Assembly: GCA_023053685.1 (NCBI GenBank)
Contig: JALIGW010000062.1
Location: 3,088,604-3,152,603 of the forward strand
Reading direction: 5' to 3'
From: Diadophis punctatus similis
Lineage: Eukaryota > Chordata > Lepidosauria > Squamata > Dipsadidae
Length of the DNA: 64,000 bases
The position numbers and the translations under genes were made by a program. The notes below the pieces were generated by a model. It was not told the DNA's origin. It saw nothing but the letters and a program-made list of their open reading frames with translations, and made no database searches. Of this stretch, positions 24,370 to 39,279 are shown piece after piece. Numbering within the stretch: the stretch's first letter is position 1; the number at the start of each line of letters is the position of its first letter.

Positions 24370-25136
24370 TAAAATCCTACACCTAGCTAAGAAAAACCAA
24401 AGAAACGCATATAAACTGGGTGAAACCACACTCAATAGCAGCGACTGCGAGAGGGATCTAGGAGTCTTGGTGGACAACTAACTACATATAAGCTGGCAAT
24501 GTGCAGCGGCAACCAAAAAAGCCAATGCAATCCTGAGTTGCATTAACAGAGGGATACAATCTAGAACTAGGGAGGTACTGTAAAGCCTTAGTTAGACCAC
24601 AACTAGAGTACTGCACCCAGTTCTGGTCACCACACTATAAAAAAGACATTGAAGCTCTAGAGAAAGTGCAGAGAAGAGCAACCAGGATGATAAGGGGACT
24701 GGAAACTAAAACATACGAAGAACGGTTGGGGGAACTGAGCTTGGCCAGTCTGGCGAAGAGAAGGACTAGGGGTGACATGATAACAGTGTTCCAATACTTG
24801 AGGGGCTGCCACAGAGAGGAGGGGATTAGGCTGTTTTCCAAGGCACAAGAAGGCCAGACAAGGAATAATGGATGGAAACTGACCAGAGAGAGATTCAACC
24901 TGGAAATGAGGAGGAACTTTCTGACAGTGAGAGCAATCGACCGGTGGAACAGCTTGCCTGCGGAGGTTGTGAGAGCTCCAACACTTGAGACTTTCAAAAG
25001 GAAATTGGACTGCCATTTATCCAAAATGGTGTAGGGACTCTTGCTTGAGTGGGGGGGGGGGGGGGCGAGGTTGGTTGGTGGTGGTTGGACTACAAGGTCC
25101 CTTCCAACTCTAATAATAATGTAATCTAATGTAAAA
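24370..25136 (+). pseudogene. CR1/L3-like LINE 3' fragment (U4)
   Basis: CCAAAATGG subtype with an expanded 15-G run at 25051-25065. This run also opens a longer antisense frame, which is not meaningful. Confidence 0.85.
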
Positions 25137-25406
25137 AGGCCTATAATGGCCTCAATGTTATGGATAGAAAACTGCCATCCTGTGGTCAAAGCAGGCATTG
25201 CAGCCACAAAAAGAAACCAACCTTTTAAATGGGATTTTAAGGTTATTATCGTGTATCTTTATTATTAAAATAAGGTGACCAGATTTTAACATTGGTAAAG
25301 AGGGACACCATTGACCGGGTGTGGGTGGGTTCCTGATTAAAAATTTGGTCTATATGGAGCAACAAAAATTTTCATAGAACGCAAAAATAGTATTGTAATA
25401 TATTTC

Positions 25407-25530
<124 letters not shown>

Positions 25531-26524
25531 GAAATACCACTCACGCATCATCACGAAAGCTGCTGTAAACACATACTGGTTAATTCTTCTGTCCACCAAA
25601 ATTCAAGCTAACAGAAGAAGCACGAAAAAAGGAATTTCTCCTTCAATTTTAGCATACCACTTTCATTGGTTAGGAACCAACTGCCTTTTGCAACAACTGC
25701 AAATTCCTGAAACCTTTCAAGAGTAGTCCCAGATGTCAGGACATGGATTAAAGATAGTCACAATAGTCATGTATGTATACCTTTAAAATAATATCTAATT
25801 GCTACAGTTGATAAATGTGGTTTTGGATATCATAAATATGACTTTCAAAGGTTTTTAGAAGGATCTTTTCTAATATAACCCAGGGATGCACAACTCCAGG
25901 TTACTGTAACTTAAATCAGTCTATATGAAGTTCCATAATAATCTTATCGTCGCCAATTTAACCTTTGCAAACAATTAAAATTTCCTCTATTTTAATCACA
26001 CTGGATCTAATCCATCTGTATGGGCCATTTTCATTCAAAGCAAAGCTTTGATAGCCCACCCAAAACGTGAAAGGCACCAAAATGAATGAGTAAATCGGTT
26101 TGCCACACCGTAAAATATATTTTGTTTTTAAAAAAACGATTTGCGGTCCATTTTTAAAATAATCAATCCGTAGAAAATCCCAAGATATAAAATTGACAAG
26201 TAAAAATTGTTTAGATCGGTTCCCCCCCGCCAAGTACTAATTCCGGTTTGTTTGTTTTTTAATATAAAACCACCTAATCCTTGACATACAATAGCTCATT
26301 TAGTGACCGTTCAAAGTTACAATGGCACTGAAAAAATGACTTGTGGCCATTTTTCATACGTATGATTGTTGCAGTATCCCCATGATCACAGGATTAAAAT
26401 TCAGACGCTTGGCAACTGACTCATATTTATAACAGTTGCAGTATTCCTGGGTCATGTGATCACCTTTTGTGACCTTCTACAAGCAAAGTCAATGAGGAAG
26501 CCAGATTCACTTAACGTGTGACTA

Positions 26525-27806
26525 CCGTATTTTTCGGAGTATAGGACGCACCGGAATATAGGACGCACCTAGATTTTAGAGGAGGAAAACAAGGAAAAAA
26601 GTATTCTGAACCAAATGGTGTAGTAATATATTATTTAATAAAATACCAGTGTAGCAGAATACTTTTTACAACCATGTAAACTTTTTACAACCATGTACAC
26701 TTTTTACAAACTTCAAACTTGACAGCTTTAAGCCTTGTGGACTTCAACTCCCAGAATTCCTCCTCCAGTCATGCTAGCTCAGGAATGGGAGTTGAAGTCC
26801 ACAAGGCTTAAAGCTGTCAAGTTTGAAGTTTGTAAAAAGTGTACATGGTTGTAAAAAGTCTTGCCAAGTTTGAAGACCCTTGCACCCCTAACCCAGGGGT
26901 CTTCAAACTTGACAGCTTTAAGACTTGTGGACTTCAACTCCAATTCCTGAGCTAGTATGACTGGAGGAGGAATTCTGGGAGTTGAAGTCCACAAGTTTGA
27001 AGACCCTTGCACCCCCTTGGCAAGTTTAAGACTTGTGGACTTCAACTCCCAGAATTCATCCTCCAGTCATACTAGCTCAGGAATGGGAGTTGAAGTCCAC
27101 AAGTCTTAAACTTGCCAAGGGGGTGCAAGGGTCTTCAAACTTGTGGACTTCAACTCCCAGAATTCCTCCTCCACTTGGCAACCTTAAAAAAAACCCTTAA
27201 AAAAAACCCTTTAAAAAAGTTCTAACCTGTCGGCTTTCTTCGGACAGCAGCAGCGGCTCCTCAGGTGCCTCGGGAGCAGGCTTCAAGCGGTGGTGGGGGT
27301 TTTGGGCTGTAGCGGAGGTGGCGGCTCACTTCGGGTAGTGGCAGGGACACCGGCTGGGGCAGCGGGGACAGCGGGGACAGCGGAAACGGCGGCGGTGGGA
27401 CAGCGGGGACAGCAGAAACGGCGGCGGTGGGACAGCGGGGACAGCAGAAACGGCGGCGGTGGGACAGCGGGGACAGCAGAAACGGCGGCGGTGGGACAGC
27501 GGAGACAGCAGAAACGGCGGCGGTGGGACAGCGGGGACAGCAGAAACGGTGGCGGCGGGCGGCGGTGGCAAGTAGTGGTGGTGGCGGCGGCAGCAGCGGC
27601 AAGCAACAGCGGGGATGGGGGAGGCAAGCAGCAGGGGGGAAGCGGCGGTGGCGGCAGTGGCAGCGGCGGGGACCACGGAGGCCGAAAACCTCCGAAGGGT
27701 GGGGGCTGGTGGGTGGGTAGGGCTACATTCGATGTATAAGACGCACCCAAATTTTCACCCTCTTTTTGGGGGTAAAAAGGTGCGTCCTATACTCCGAAAA
27801 ATACGG
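26525..27806. mobile_element. Tc1/mariner-type MITE (copy 3)
   Basis: 1282 bases. The 32 extra bases are one additional copy of the internal GC-rich repeat. A private GAATTCATCC near 27053 replaces GAATTCCTCC and breaks the palindrome by one base. Confidence 0.8.
27363..27554. repeat. GC-rich 32 bp minisatellite, six copies (copy 3)
   Basis: Same locus as 12453-12612 with one additional 32-base repeat, the only copy-number difference among the four elements. Confidence 0.85.
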
Positions 27807-27934
27807 TAACTTAGCAACTGCAGTGCTTCACTTAACAACTGTGGCATCAAAAGTCGTAACATGGTGCAAAACTCACTTAACAACTATCTCACTTAGCAAA
27901 AGAAATTTTGGGTTCAATAGTGGTTGTAAGTTAA

Positions 27935-28164
27935 TAGCAATAGCAATAGCACTTTTCTTATATACTGCTTCATAGTGCTTTACAGCCCTCTCTAAGCGGT
28001 TTACAGAGTTCAGCATATTGCCCCCAACAATCTGGGTCCTCATTTTACCGACCTCGGAAGGATGGAAGGCTGAGTCTTGAGCCTAGTGAGATTTGAACAG
28101 CTGAACTGTTGAACTAGCAGTCAGCCTGCAATGGCTGCATTTAACCACTGCACCACTTCAGCTC
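27935..28164 (-). mobile_element. tRNA-derived CORE/MIR-like SINE (copy 3)
   Basis: Has the same 4-base deletion as copy 1. Confidence 0.75.
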
Positions 28165-29751
28165 TTAATAAGGACTACCTGTATATGTTAACCTGACAGT
28201 AGGTGATTATAAAAATTTCCATTAACAATGGTATGAAATAATATGCTCAAATTTGTATGTAACTGTCCAATTGCAGGTTGGATGTGTTATTTTTGTTCAC
28301 TTTTTTAGAACTCTGTGCAAAACATAAACTTGCATTAAAAAATTGAACAAATGCACTTATGAAAACAACCCCCCCCATCGAACTATAATACTTTCATTGA
28401 TTAAACAATGTTTCAGTTACACCACATTATGGATGGCTTTCTCACACTGTGATAACTTTCATTTACAAAGCACAGGCGCACAACATGCTAACCACATGGC
28501 ACTTCACATTTTGATTGCTATAATGTTCTTGTGTTATGGAGCTGCCCTTGCATTTAGTCTGGAGGCCAAAGCTGGTGCAGAATGGCGCACCTGGCAGTGC
28601 TCATGTGATACTATTGCTGAAGCATCAGCAGCACCAATGGATAATTAGCTGTTGAACTAAATACAAGGTTTCCTTGGCAATACATGGCTTAAACTGGACT
28701 TCCCAGTGTACAAGTATTACCTTTCTTGTTATAGGCTGGGTCAGTGCTGGGAAAGAACCTTGTCGCTGGACCAAGAACCACATTGTACATTCTTGTGGCT
28801 TGTCATAGAATTTCTCAATGGTGCACTCTTTCCTGAAATTCCTGAGCTGATTATAATTACATCTTTAAAGGCACCTTTCTTCTCTCATTTTCCTTGTGAA
28901 AATGCTGTTTTAAATTGTTCAAATAATTTTTTTGTTTTATGTTTAATTTCCTCTCTTTTTAAAATTGAAATTAACGATTATTTTAATCTGTTTATTATAC
29001 TATTTGCATTTTGCATTTCTTGTTTTCTTTTTATGTTACATTGTTCTAATTGTTCATTATAGTTTCAATACAATTATATTTATATAGTATTAATTAAAGC
29101 TATGAACAGTCTATTGTGTAGATAATTTGGTAATCAGTTATAGAGAAAAAAGGAAAGATACACCCTATATTAATTACAATTTACAATATCACAAGCATAA
29201 ATTTTGTTTTTCAGATATAACTAAGACATATTTTTCAGACATAATATTAAAGGAAAAAACTGCAGCAATGGAAAAAGAGTACATGTTCACAAAAGAAGTC
29301 TGACAAAATTTAAATAAAAATTCTTATACACACAATATATCACACAATACAGCAAATAAAATCACTTATAGCATGGCTTCTCCCTAACAGTTAGGCAGCA
29401 AATTTTACAGTCTTTCCAAGTTTCCATATTATATGTAGCAAGAATTTTGCCTGCCTGGGTGTTTGTTTTCAATGTATTCTCCTGGATTTTTTAAAAAAAT
29501 TAATAACCCGTTCTATTTAATAATAATAATTTACTACATACACTCAATAAGATCACCCAGACGTTGCAAAATACAGCCGATACTCCAATTCTAGGAGTCA
29601 CTTCCTGGTTCCTTTGTACACGTGTCTCTCTTCAGCCAATGGCAAAGCAGCCTGGAATAGAAGGGCTAGATTCTGCGGTTCACATCTATTTCTGTAAAAA
29701 GTGAAGCGAGCGCCTCAAAAAGAGCCGATTTTTGGAAAGAATGCCCTAGCT

Positions 29752-29886
29752 CAGGGGTAGGCAAAGTTGGCTCTTCTATGACTCGTGGACTTCAACTCCC
29801 AGACTTTCTGAGCCAATCATGCTAGCTCAGGAATTCTGGGAGTTGAAGTCCACGAGTCATAGAAGAGCCAACTTTGCCTACCCCTG
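29752..29886. mobile_element. 135 bp hAT fold-back MITE (copy 3)
   Basis: Same as 51-185, with the same CCCTAGCT flanks. Confidence 0.92.
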
Positions 29887-31838
29887 CCCTAGCTTGTCTG
29901 CATTCTTTCAAAAAATCGGGACTTTTTAGAGGACGGGCGGGACGCGGGACAAAGCATTAAAAAGCGGGTGTGTCCCGCCAAAATCGGGACGTCTGGTCAC
30001 CTTATATTAAAACCTTATTAATATTAATAGGGCGACAGGAGGCACGCTTGCTGCAACACAGGAACAGAAAAAGAAATCCTGTTTCAAAAGCCTTAAACCA
30101 AGTTAAGGCCTATTATGGCCTATTAACAGGCTCCTTAAGGGGAGCATAGAGTGGTGGTGCTTTTCCTGCCGTTCTGCACTGCGGGGCTTCGCTTCTCGGC
30201 CTCCGCGATCCTGGGTGAAAGCAGGGGGGGAATGAGCGATTGTCATCGGGTTGCCCTCCCTGTTTTGTTTTTCGCGCGGCATCAAACACACAGCGATTAC
30301 ATAGGACGGGATAGCCCAGCTGCTGGTCGGAACTACCGATTCGCCGGCAACAGTCCTGCTGCATCTTTCTTGGAAGATGTGAGAACTTTCGTGATACGCT
30401 TTCTATTGTGTACTTGCATAAAAGGCGAGTTCTCGTAGACCGTTTGTTGTTGTTTTTTTAACAGTGAGCCAAATTTTTACCTTTTGAAGAAATGACCTTG
30501 GATTTTCATTATAGTATTGAAGCTATCGTACGCCTTTTTCACTCGGTTAAACTCTTTTGAAACTGGATTCCTTCTTCTGTGCCTGTGTTACAGCCCCTGG
30601 GCCTCCTGTTGCACTATTAATGTCAATAAGTGTTTAATAACAAAGATACAGAATAATAAACTCAAAATCCCATTAAAAAGGGTTGGGGTTTTTTTGTGGC
30701 TGCTATTCCTTTTTGGACCACAGGATGACAAGGTTTTCCGTTCCCCAGGGGCTGCAGAACAGGCACGCGCGAATCCTTTTTCAAAAGCCTTAAACCGAGT
30801 TAAAAACGCCTACGATAGCTTCAACAGATGCAGAATAATCCTCTTAAAATGCCATTGAAAAGGGTTTTTTTAAGACATTTGAAGCAGGATTTTTTTCTGT
30901 TCCTGTGTTGCAGCAAATAGACCTCCAGTTGCCCTATTAATGTTAATAAGGTGTTATTAATAAACAACAAACTTGAAATGCCATTTAAAAAGTTTCTTTT
31001 GGTGTCTGCGATACCTGCTTTGACCACAGGAGGGCACTATCCCTTAGCGTCGAAGCTATCGTACACCTTTTTAACTCGGTTTAAGTCGGTTTTGAAGTGG
31101 GATTATTTCTTCTCTCCCTGTGTTGCGGCCCTTGGGCTTCCTGTTGCCGTATTAATGTTAATAATGAGACGTTTAACGATAATGATACAGAATAATAAAT
31201 TTACAATCCCACCGTGACCAGGTCGCTGCGAAAGGAAGTTGGGGGGGAAGACTTAGAAGAAAGTACAGGAAGTCAGCCATGATGGGAAGGTCGGTTTTCA
31301 AAAGAACTGGGGGACGGCAACTGAAAACGGACAGGAAGTCGGGCGTGCTTGGAAGGTCGCTGTGAAAGGAAGTTGTGGTGGGATGCCAGGAGAAGGGCAC
31401 AACGGAAGTCGGCCATACTGGGAAGGTCGCTCAAAGAAGCACTGGCACATAAATCGGCAGCCATGCGGAGAAGGGCAACGGGAGCGGATCGTCCCCTTAA
31501 GAGGAGCGTAGGGGCGGTGCTTTTCCTGCCGCTCTGCACTTCGGGGATTTTTTTGGCTGCTGCACCTGCTTGGACCACACGATGGCACAATTTTCTGTCC
31601 CTTAGCAATAGCACTGAAGCCATCATAGGCCTTTTTGAATCGGTTTAACTCTTTTGAAGCAGGATTCCTTCTGTGCCTGTGTTGCAGCCCCTGGGCCTCC
31701 TGTTGCCCCATGAATGTTAATAATAAGGCGTTTAATAGTGAAGACACAGAATAATAAACTTAAAATCCGTCTAAAGGGTTTTTTCTTCTTTTTGTGTCTG
31801 CGTGGCACAGTTTTCTGTCCCTTAGCAATAGCATTGAG

Positions 31839-32601
31839 TAAAATCCTACACCTAGCTAAGAAAAACCAAAGAAACGCATATAAACTGGGTGAAACCACAC
31901 TCAATAGCAGCGACTGCGAGAGGGATCTAGGAGTCTTGGTGGACAACTAACTACATATAAGCTGGCAATGTGCAGCGGCAACCAAAAAAGCCAATGCAAT
32001 CCTGAGTTGCATTAACAGAGGGATACAATCTAGAACTAGGGAGGTACTGTAAAGCCTTAGTTAGACCACAACTAGAGTACTGCACCCAGTTCTGGTCACC
32101 ACACTATAAAAAAGACATTGAAGCTCTAGAGAAAGTGCAGAGAAGAGCAACCAGGATGATAAGGGGACTGGAAACTAAAACATACGAAGAACGGTTGGGG
32201 GAACTGAGCTTGGCCAGTCTGGCGAAGAGAAGGACTAGGGGTGACATGATAACAGTGTTCCAATACTTGAGGGGCTGCCACAGAGAGGAGGGGATTAGGC
32301 TGTTTTCCAAGGCACAAGAAGGCCAGACAAGGAATAATGGATGGAAACTGACCAGAGAGAGATTCAACCTGGAAATGAGGAGGAACTTTCTGACAGTGAG
32401 AGCAATCGACCGGTGGAACAGCTTGCCTGCGGAGGTTGTGAGAGCTCCAACACTTGAGACTTTCAAAAGGAAATTGGACTGCCATTTATCCAAAATGGTG
32501 TAGGGACTCTTGCTTGAGTGGGGGGGGGGGCGAGGTTGGTTGGTGGTGGTTGGACTACAAGGTCCCTTCCAACTCTAATAATAATGTAATCTAATGTAAA
32601 A
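31839..32601 (+). pseudogene. CR1/L3-like LINE 3' fragment (U5)
   Basis: CCAAAATGG subtype, full length, same disabling stop and frameshift. Confidence 0.85.
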
Positions 32602-32871
32602 AGGCCTATAATGGCCTCAATGTTATGGATAGAAAACTGCCATCCTGTGGTCAAAGCAGGCATTGCAGCCACAAAAAGAAACCAACCTTTTAAATGGGAT
32701 TTTAAGGTTATTATCGTGTATCTTTATTATTAAAATAAGGTGACCAGATTTTAACATTGGTAAAGAGGGACACCATTGACCGGGTGTGGGTGGGTTCCTG
32801 ATTAAAAATTTGGTCTATATGGAGCAACAAAAATTTTCATAGAACGCAAAAATAGTATTGTAATATATTTC

Positions 32872-32997
<126 letters not shown>

Positions 32998-33991
32998 GAA
33001 ATACCACTCACGCATCATCACGAAAGCTGCTGTAAACACATACTGGTTAATTCTTCTGTCCACCAAAATTCAAGCTAACAGAAGAAGCACGAAAAAAGGA
33101 ATTTCTCCTTCAATTTTAGCATACCACTTTCATTGGTTAGGAACCAACTGCCTTTTGCAACAACTGCAAATTCCTGAAACCTTTCAAGAGTAGTCCCAGA
33201 TGTCAGGACATGGATTAAAGATAGTCACAATAGTCATGTATGTATACCTTTAAAATAATATCTAATTGCTACAGTTGATAAATGTGGTTTTGGATATCAT
33301 AAATATGACTTTCAAAGGTTTTTAGAAGGATCTTTTCTAATATAACCCAGGGATGCACAACTCCAGGTTACTGTAACTTAAATCAGTCTATATGAAGTTC
33401 CATAATAATCTTATCGTCGCCAATTTAACCTTTGCAAACAATTAAAATTTCCTCTATTTTAATCACACTGGATCTAATCCATCTGTATGGGCCATTTTCA
33501 TTCAAAGCAAAGCTTTGATAGCCCACCCAAAACGTGAAAGGCACCAAAATGAATGAGTAAATCGGTTTGCCACACCGTAAAATATATTTTGTTTTTAAAA
33601 AAACGATTTGCGGTCCATTTTTAAAATAATCAATCCGTAGAAAATCCCAAGATATAAAATTGACAAGTAAAAATTGTTTAGATCGGTTCCCCCCCGCCAA
33701 GTACTAATTCCGGTTTGTTTGTTTTTTAATATAAAACCACCTAATCCTTGACATACAATAGCTCATTTAGTGACCGTTCAAAGTTACAATGGCACTGAAA
33801 AAATGACTTGTGGCCATTTTTCATACGTATGATTGTTGCAGTATCCCCATGATCACAGGATTAAAATTCAGACGCTTGGCAACTGACTCATATTTATAAC
33901 AGTTGCAGTATTCCTGGGTCATGTGATCACCTTTTGTGACCTTCTACAAGCAAAGTCAATGAGGAAGCCAGATTCACTTAACGTGTGACTA

Positions 33992-35241
33992 CCGTATTTT
34001 TCGGAGTATAGGACGCACCGGAATATAGGACGCACCTAGATTTTAGAGGAGGAAAACAAGGAAAAAAGTATTCTGAACCAAATGGTGTAGTAATATATTA
34101 TTTAATAAAATACCAGTGTAGCAGAATACTTTTTACAACCATGTAAACTTTTTACAACCATGTACACTTTTTACAAACTTCAAACTTGACAGCTTTAAGC
34201 CTTGTGGACTTCAACTCCCAGAATTCCTCCTCCAGTCATGCTAGCTCAGGAATGGGAGTTGAAGTCCACAAGGCTTAAAGCTGTCAAGTTTGAAGTTTGT
34301 AAAAAGTGTACATGGTTGTAAAAAGTCTTGCCAAGTTTGAAGACCCTTGCACCCCTAACCCAGGGGTCTTCAAACTTGACAGCTTTAAGACTTGTGGACT
34401 TCAACTCCAATTCCTGAGCTAGTATGACTGGAGGAGGAATTCTGGGAGTTGAAGTCCACAAGTTTGAAGACCCTTGCACCCCCTTGGCAAGTTTAAGACT
34501 TGTGGACTTCAACTCCCAGAATTCCTCCTCCAGTCATACTAGCTCAGGAATGGGAGTTGAAGTCCACAAGTCTTAAACTTGCCAAGGGGGTGCAAGGGTC
34601 TTCAAACTTGTGGACTTCAACTCCCAGAATTCCTCCTCCACTTGGCAACCTTAAAAAAAACCCTTAAAAAAAACCCTTTAAAAAAGTTCTAACCTGTCGG
34701 CTTTCTTCGGACAGCAGCAGCGGCTCCTCAGGTGCCTCGGGAGCAGGCTTCAAGCGGTGGTGGGGGTTTTGGGCTGTAGCGGAGGTAGCGGCTCACTTCG
34801 GGTAGTGGCAGGGACACCGGCTGGGGCAGCGGGGACAGCGGGGACAGCGGAAACGGCGGCGGTGGGACAGCGGGGACAGCAGAAACGGCGGCGGTGGGAC
34901 AGCGGGGACAGCAGAAACGGCGGCGGTGGGACAGCGGAGACAGCAGAAACGGCGGCGGTGGGACAGCGGGGACAGCAGAAACGGTGGCGGCGGGCGGCGG
35001 TGGCAAGTAGTGGTGGTGGCGGCGGCAGCAGCGGCAAGCAACAGCGGGGATGGGGGAGGCAAGCAGCAGGGGGGAAGCGGCGGTGGCGGCAGTGGCAGCG
35101 GCGGGGACCACGGAGGCCGAAAACCTCCGAAGGGTGGGGGCTGGTGGGTGGGTAGGGCTACATTCGATGTATAAGACGCACCCAAATTTTCACCCTCTTT
35201 TTGGGGGTAAAAAGGTGCGTCCTATACTCCGAAAAATACGG
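33992..35241. mobile_element. Tc1/mariner-type MITE (copy 4)
   Basis: 1250 bases, same ends and TA flanks. It shares GAGGTAGCGG near 34783 with copy 1 (GAGGTGGCGG in copies 2 and 3). Confidence 0.8.
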
Positions 35242-35369
35242 TAACTTAGCAACTGCAGTGCTTCACTTAACAACTGTGGCATCAAAAGTCGTAACATGGT
35301 GCAAAACTCACTTAACAACTATCTCACTTAGCAAAAGAAATTTTGGGTTCAATAGTGGTTGTAAGTTAA

Positions 35370-35603
35370 TAGCAATAGCAATAGCACTTTTCTTATATAC
35401 TGCTTCATAGTGCTTTACAGCCCTCTCTAAGCGGTTTACAGAGTTCAGCATATTGCCCCCAACAATCTGGGTCCTCATTTTACCGACCTCGGAAGGATGG
35501 AAGGCTGAGTCAACCTTGAGCCTAGTGAGATTTGAACAGCTGAACTGTTGAACTAGCAGTCAGCCTGCAATGGCTGCATTTAACCACTGCACCACTTCAG
35601 CTC
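35370..35603 (-). mobile_element. tRNA-derived CORE/MIR-like SINE (copy 4)
   Basis: Intact form, as copy 2. Confidence 0.75.
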
Positions 35604-37192
35604 TTAATAAGGACTACCTGTATATGTTAACCTGACAGTAGGTGATTATAAAAATTTCCATTAACAATGGTATGAAATAATATGCTCAAATTTGTATGTA
35701 ACTGTCCAATTGCAGGTTGGATGTGTTATTTTTGTTCACTTTTTTAGAACTCTGTGCAAAACATAAACTTGCATTAAAAAATTGAACAAATGCACTTATG
35801 AAAACAACCCCCCCCCCATCGAACTATAATACTTTCATTGATTAAACAATGTTTCAGTTACACCACATTATGGATGGCTTTCTCACACTGTGATAACTTT
35901 CATTTACAAAGCACAGGCGCATAACATGCTAACCACATGGCACTTCACATTTTGATTGCTATAATGTTCTTGTGTTATGGAGCTGCCCTTGCATTTAGTC
36001 TGGAGGCCAAAGCTGGTGCAGAATGGCGCACCTGGCAGTGCTCATGTGATACTATTGCTGAAGCATCAGCAGCACCAATGGATAATTAGCTGTTGAACTA
36101 AATACAAGGTTTCCTTGGCAATACATGGCTTAAACTGGACTTCCCAGTGTACAAGTATTACCTTTCTTGTTATAGGCTGGGTCAGTGCTGGGAAAGAACC
36201 TTGTCGCTGGACCAAGAACCACATTGTACATTCTTGTGGCTTGTCATAGAATTTCTCAATGGTGCACTCTTTCCTGAAATTCCTGAGCTGATTATAATTA
36301 CATCTTTAAAGGCACCTTTCTTCTCTCATTTTCCTTGTGAAAATGCTGTTTTAAATTGTTCAAATAATTTTTTTGTTTTATGTTTAATTTCCTCTCTTTT
36401 TAAAATTGAAATTAACGATTATTTTAATCTGTTTATTATACTATTTGCATTTTGCATTTCTTGTTTTCTTTTTATGTTACATTGTTCTAATTGTTCATTA
36501 TAGTTTCAATACAATTATATTTATATAGTATTAATTAAAGCTATGAACAGTCTATTGTGTAGATAATTTGGTAATCAGTTATAGAGAAAAAAGGAAAGAT
36601 ACACCCTATATTAATTACAATTTACAATATCACAAGCATAAATTTTGTTTTTCAGATATAACTAAGACATATTTTTCAGACATAATATTAAAGGAAAAAA
36701 CTGCAGCAATGGAAAAAGAGTACATGTTCACAAAAGAAGTCTGACAAAATTTAAATAAAAATTCTTATACACACAATATATCACACAATACAGCAAATAA
36801 AATCACTTATAGCATGGCTTCTCCCTAACAGTTAGGCAGCAAATTTTACAGTCTTTCCAAGTTTCCATATTATATGTAGCAAGAATTTTGCCTGCCTGGG
36901 TGTTTGTTTTCAATGTATTCTCCTGGATTTTTTAAAAAAATTAATAACCCGTTCTATTTAATAATAATAATTTACTACATACACTCAATAAGATCACCCA
37001 GACGTTGCAAAATACAGCCGATACTCCAATTCTAGGAGTCACTTCCTGGTTCCTTTGTACACGTGTCTCTCTTCAGCCAATGGCAAAGCAGCCTGGAATA
37101 GAAGGGCTAGATTCTGCGGTTCACATCTATTTCTGTAAAAAGTGAAGCGAGCGCCTCAAAAAGAGCCGATTTTTGGAAAGAATGCCCTAGCT

Positions 37193-37327
37193 CAGGGGTA
37201 GGCAAAGTTGGCTCTTCTATGACTCGTGGACTTCAACTCCCAGACTTTCTGAGCCAATCATGCTAGCTCAGGAATTCTGGGAGTTGAAGTCCACGAGTCA
37301 TAGAAGAGCCAACTTTGCCTACCCCTG
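37193..37327. mobile_element. 135 bp hAT fold-back MITE (copy 4)
   Basis: Same as 51-185, with the same CCCTAGCT flanks. Confidence 0.92.
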
Positions 37328-39279
37328 CCCTAGCTTGTCTGCATTCTTTCAAAAAATCGGGACTTTTTAGAGGACGGGCGGGACGCGGGACAAAGCATTA
37401 AAAAGCGGGTGTGTCCCGCCAAAATCGGGACGTCTGGTCACCTTATATTAAAACCTTATTAATATTAATAGGGCGACAGGAGGCACGCTTGCTGCAACAC
37501 AGGAACAGAAAAAGAAATCCTGTTTCAAAAGCCTTAAACCAAGTTAAGGCCTATTATGGCCTATTAACAGGCTCCTTAAGGGGAGCATAGAGTGGTGGTG
37601 CTTTTCCTGCCGTTCTGCACTGCGGGGCTTCGCCTCTCGGCCTCCGCGATCCTGGGTGAAAGCAGGGGGGGAATGAGCGATTGTCATCGGGTTGCCCTCC
37701 CTGTTTTGTTTTTCGCGCGGCATCAAACACACAGCGATTACATAGGACGGGATAGCCCAGCTGCTGGTCGGAACTACCGATTCGCCGGCAACAGTCCTGC
37801 TGCATCTTTCTTGGAAGATGTGAGAACTTTCGTGATACGCTTTCTATTGTGTACTTGCATAAAAGGCGAGTTCTCGTAGACCGTTTGTTGTTGTTTTTTT
37901 AACAGTGAGCCAAATTTTTACCTTTTGAAGAAATGACCTTGGATTTTCATTATAGTATTGAAGCTATCGTACGCCTTTTTCACTCGGTTAAACTCTTTTG
38001 AAACTGGATTCCTTCTTCTGTGCCTGTGTTACAGCCCCTGGGCCTCCTGTTGCACTATTAATGTCAATAAGTGTTTAATAACAAAGATACAGAATAATAA
38101 ACTCAAAATCCCATTAAAAAGGGTTGGGGTTTTTTTGTGGCTGCTATTCCTTTTTGGACCACAGGATGACAAGGTTTTCCGTTCCCCAGGGGCTGCAGAA
38201 CAGGCACGCGCGAATCCTTTTTCAAAAGCCTTAAACCGAGTTAAAAACGCCTACGATAGCTTCAACAGATGCAGAATAATCCTCTTAAAATGCCATTGAA
38301 AAGGGTTTTTTTAAGACATTTGAAGCAGGATTTTTTTCTGTTCCTGTGTTGCAGCAAATAGACCTCCTGTTGCCCTATTAATGTTAATAAGGTGTTATTA
38401 ATAAACAACAAACTTGAAATGCCATTTAAAAAGTTTCTTTTGGTGTCTGCGATACCTGCTTGGACCACAGGAGGGCACTATCCCTTAGCGTCGAAGCTAT
38501 CGTACACCTTTTTAACTCGGTTTAAGTCGGTTTTGAAGTGGGATTCTTTCTTCTCTCCCTGTGTTGCGGCCCTTGGGCTTCCTGTTGCCGTATTAATGTT
38601 AATAATGAGACGTTTAACGATAATGATACAGAATAATAAATTTACAATCCCACCGTGACCAGGTCGCTGCGAAAGGAAGTTGGGGGGGAAGACTTAGAAG
38701 AAAGTACAGGAAGTCAGCCATGATGGGAAGGTCGGTTTTCAAAAGAACTGGGGGACGGCAACTGAAAACGGACAGGAAGTCGGGCGTGCTTGGAAGGTCG
38801 CTGTGAAAGGAAGTTGTGGTGGGATGCCAGGAGAAGGGCACAACGGAAGTCGGCCATACTGGGAAGGTCGCTCAAAGAAGCACTGGCACATAAATCGGCA
38901 GCCATGCGGAGAAGGGCAACGGGAGCGGATCGTCCCCTTAAGAGGAGCGTAGGGGCGGTGCTTTTCCTGCCGCTCTGCACTTCGGGGATTTTTTTGGCTG
39001 CTGCACCTGCTTGGACCACACGATGGCACAATTTTCTGTCCCTTAGCAATAGCACTGAAGCCATCATAGGCCTTTTTGAATCGGTTTAACTCTTTTGAAG
39101 CAGGATTCCTTCTGTGCCTGTGTTGCAGCCCCTGGGCCTCCTGTTGCCCCATGAATGTTAATAATAAGGCGTTTAATAGTGAAGACACAGAATAATAAAC
39201 TTAAAATCCGTCTAAAGGGTTTTTTCTTCTTTTTGTGTCTGCGTGGCACAGTTTTCTGTCCCTTAGCAATAGCATTGAG

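Larger units (their letters stand above)
26271..28181. mobile_element. Tigger/mariner-like MITE, doubly interrupted (copy 3)
   Basis: Same structure, with the nested mariner-type MITE at 26525-27806 and SINE at 27935-28164. Confidence 0.5.
33738..35620. mobile_element. Tigger/mariner-like MITE, doubly interrupted (copy 4)
   Basis: Same structure, with the nested mariner-type MITE at 33992-35241 and SINE at 35370-35603. Confidence 0.5.
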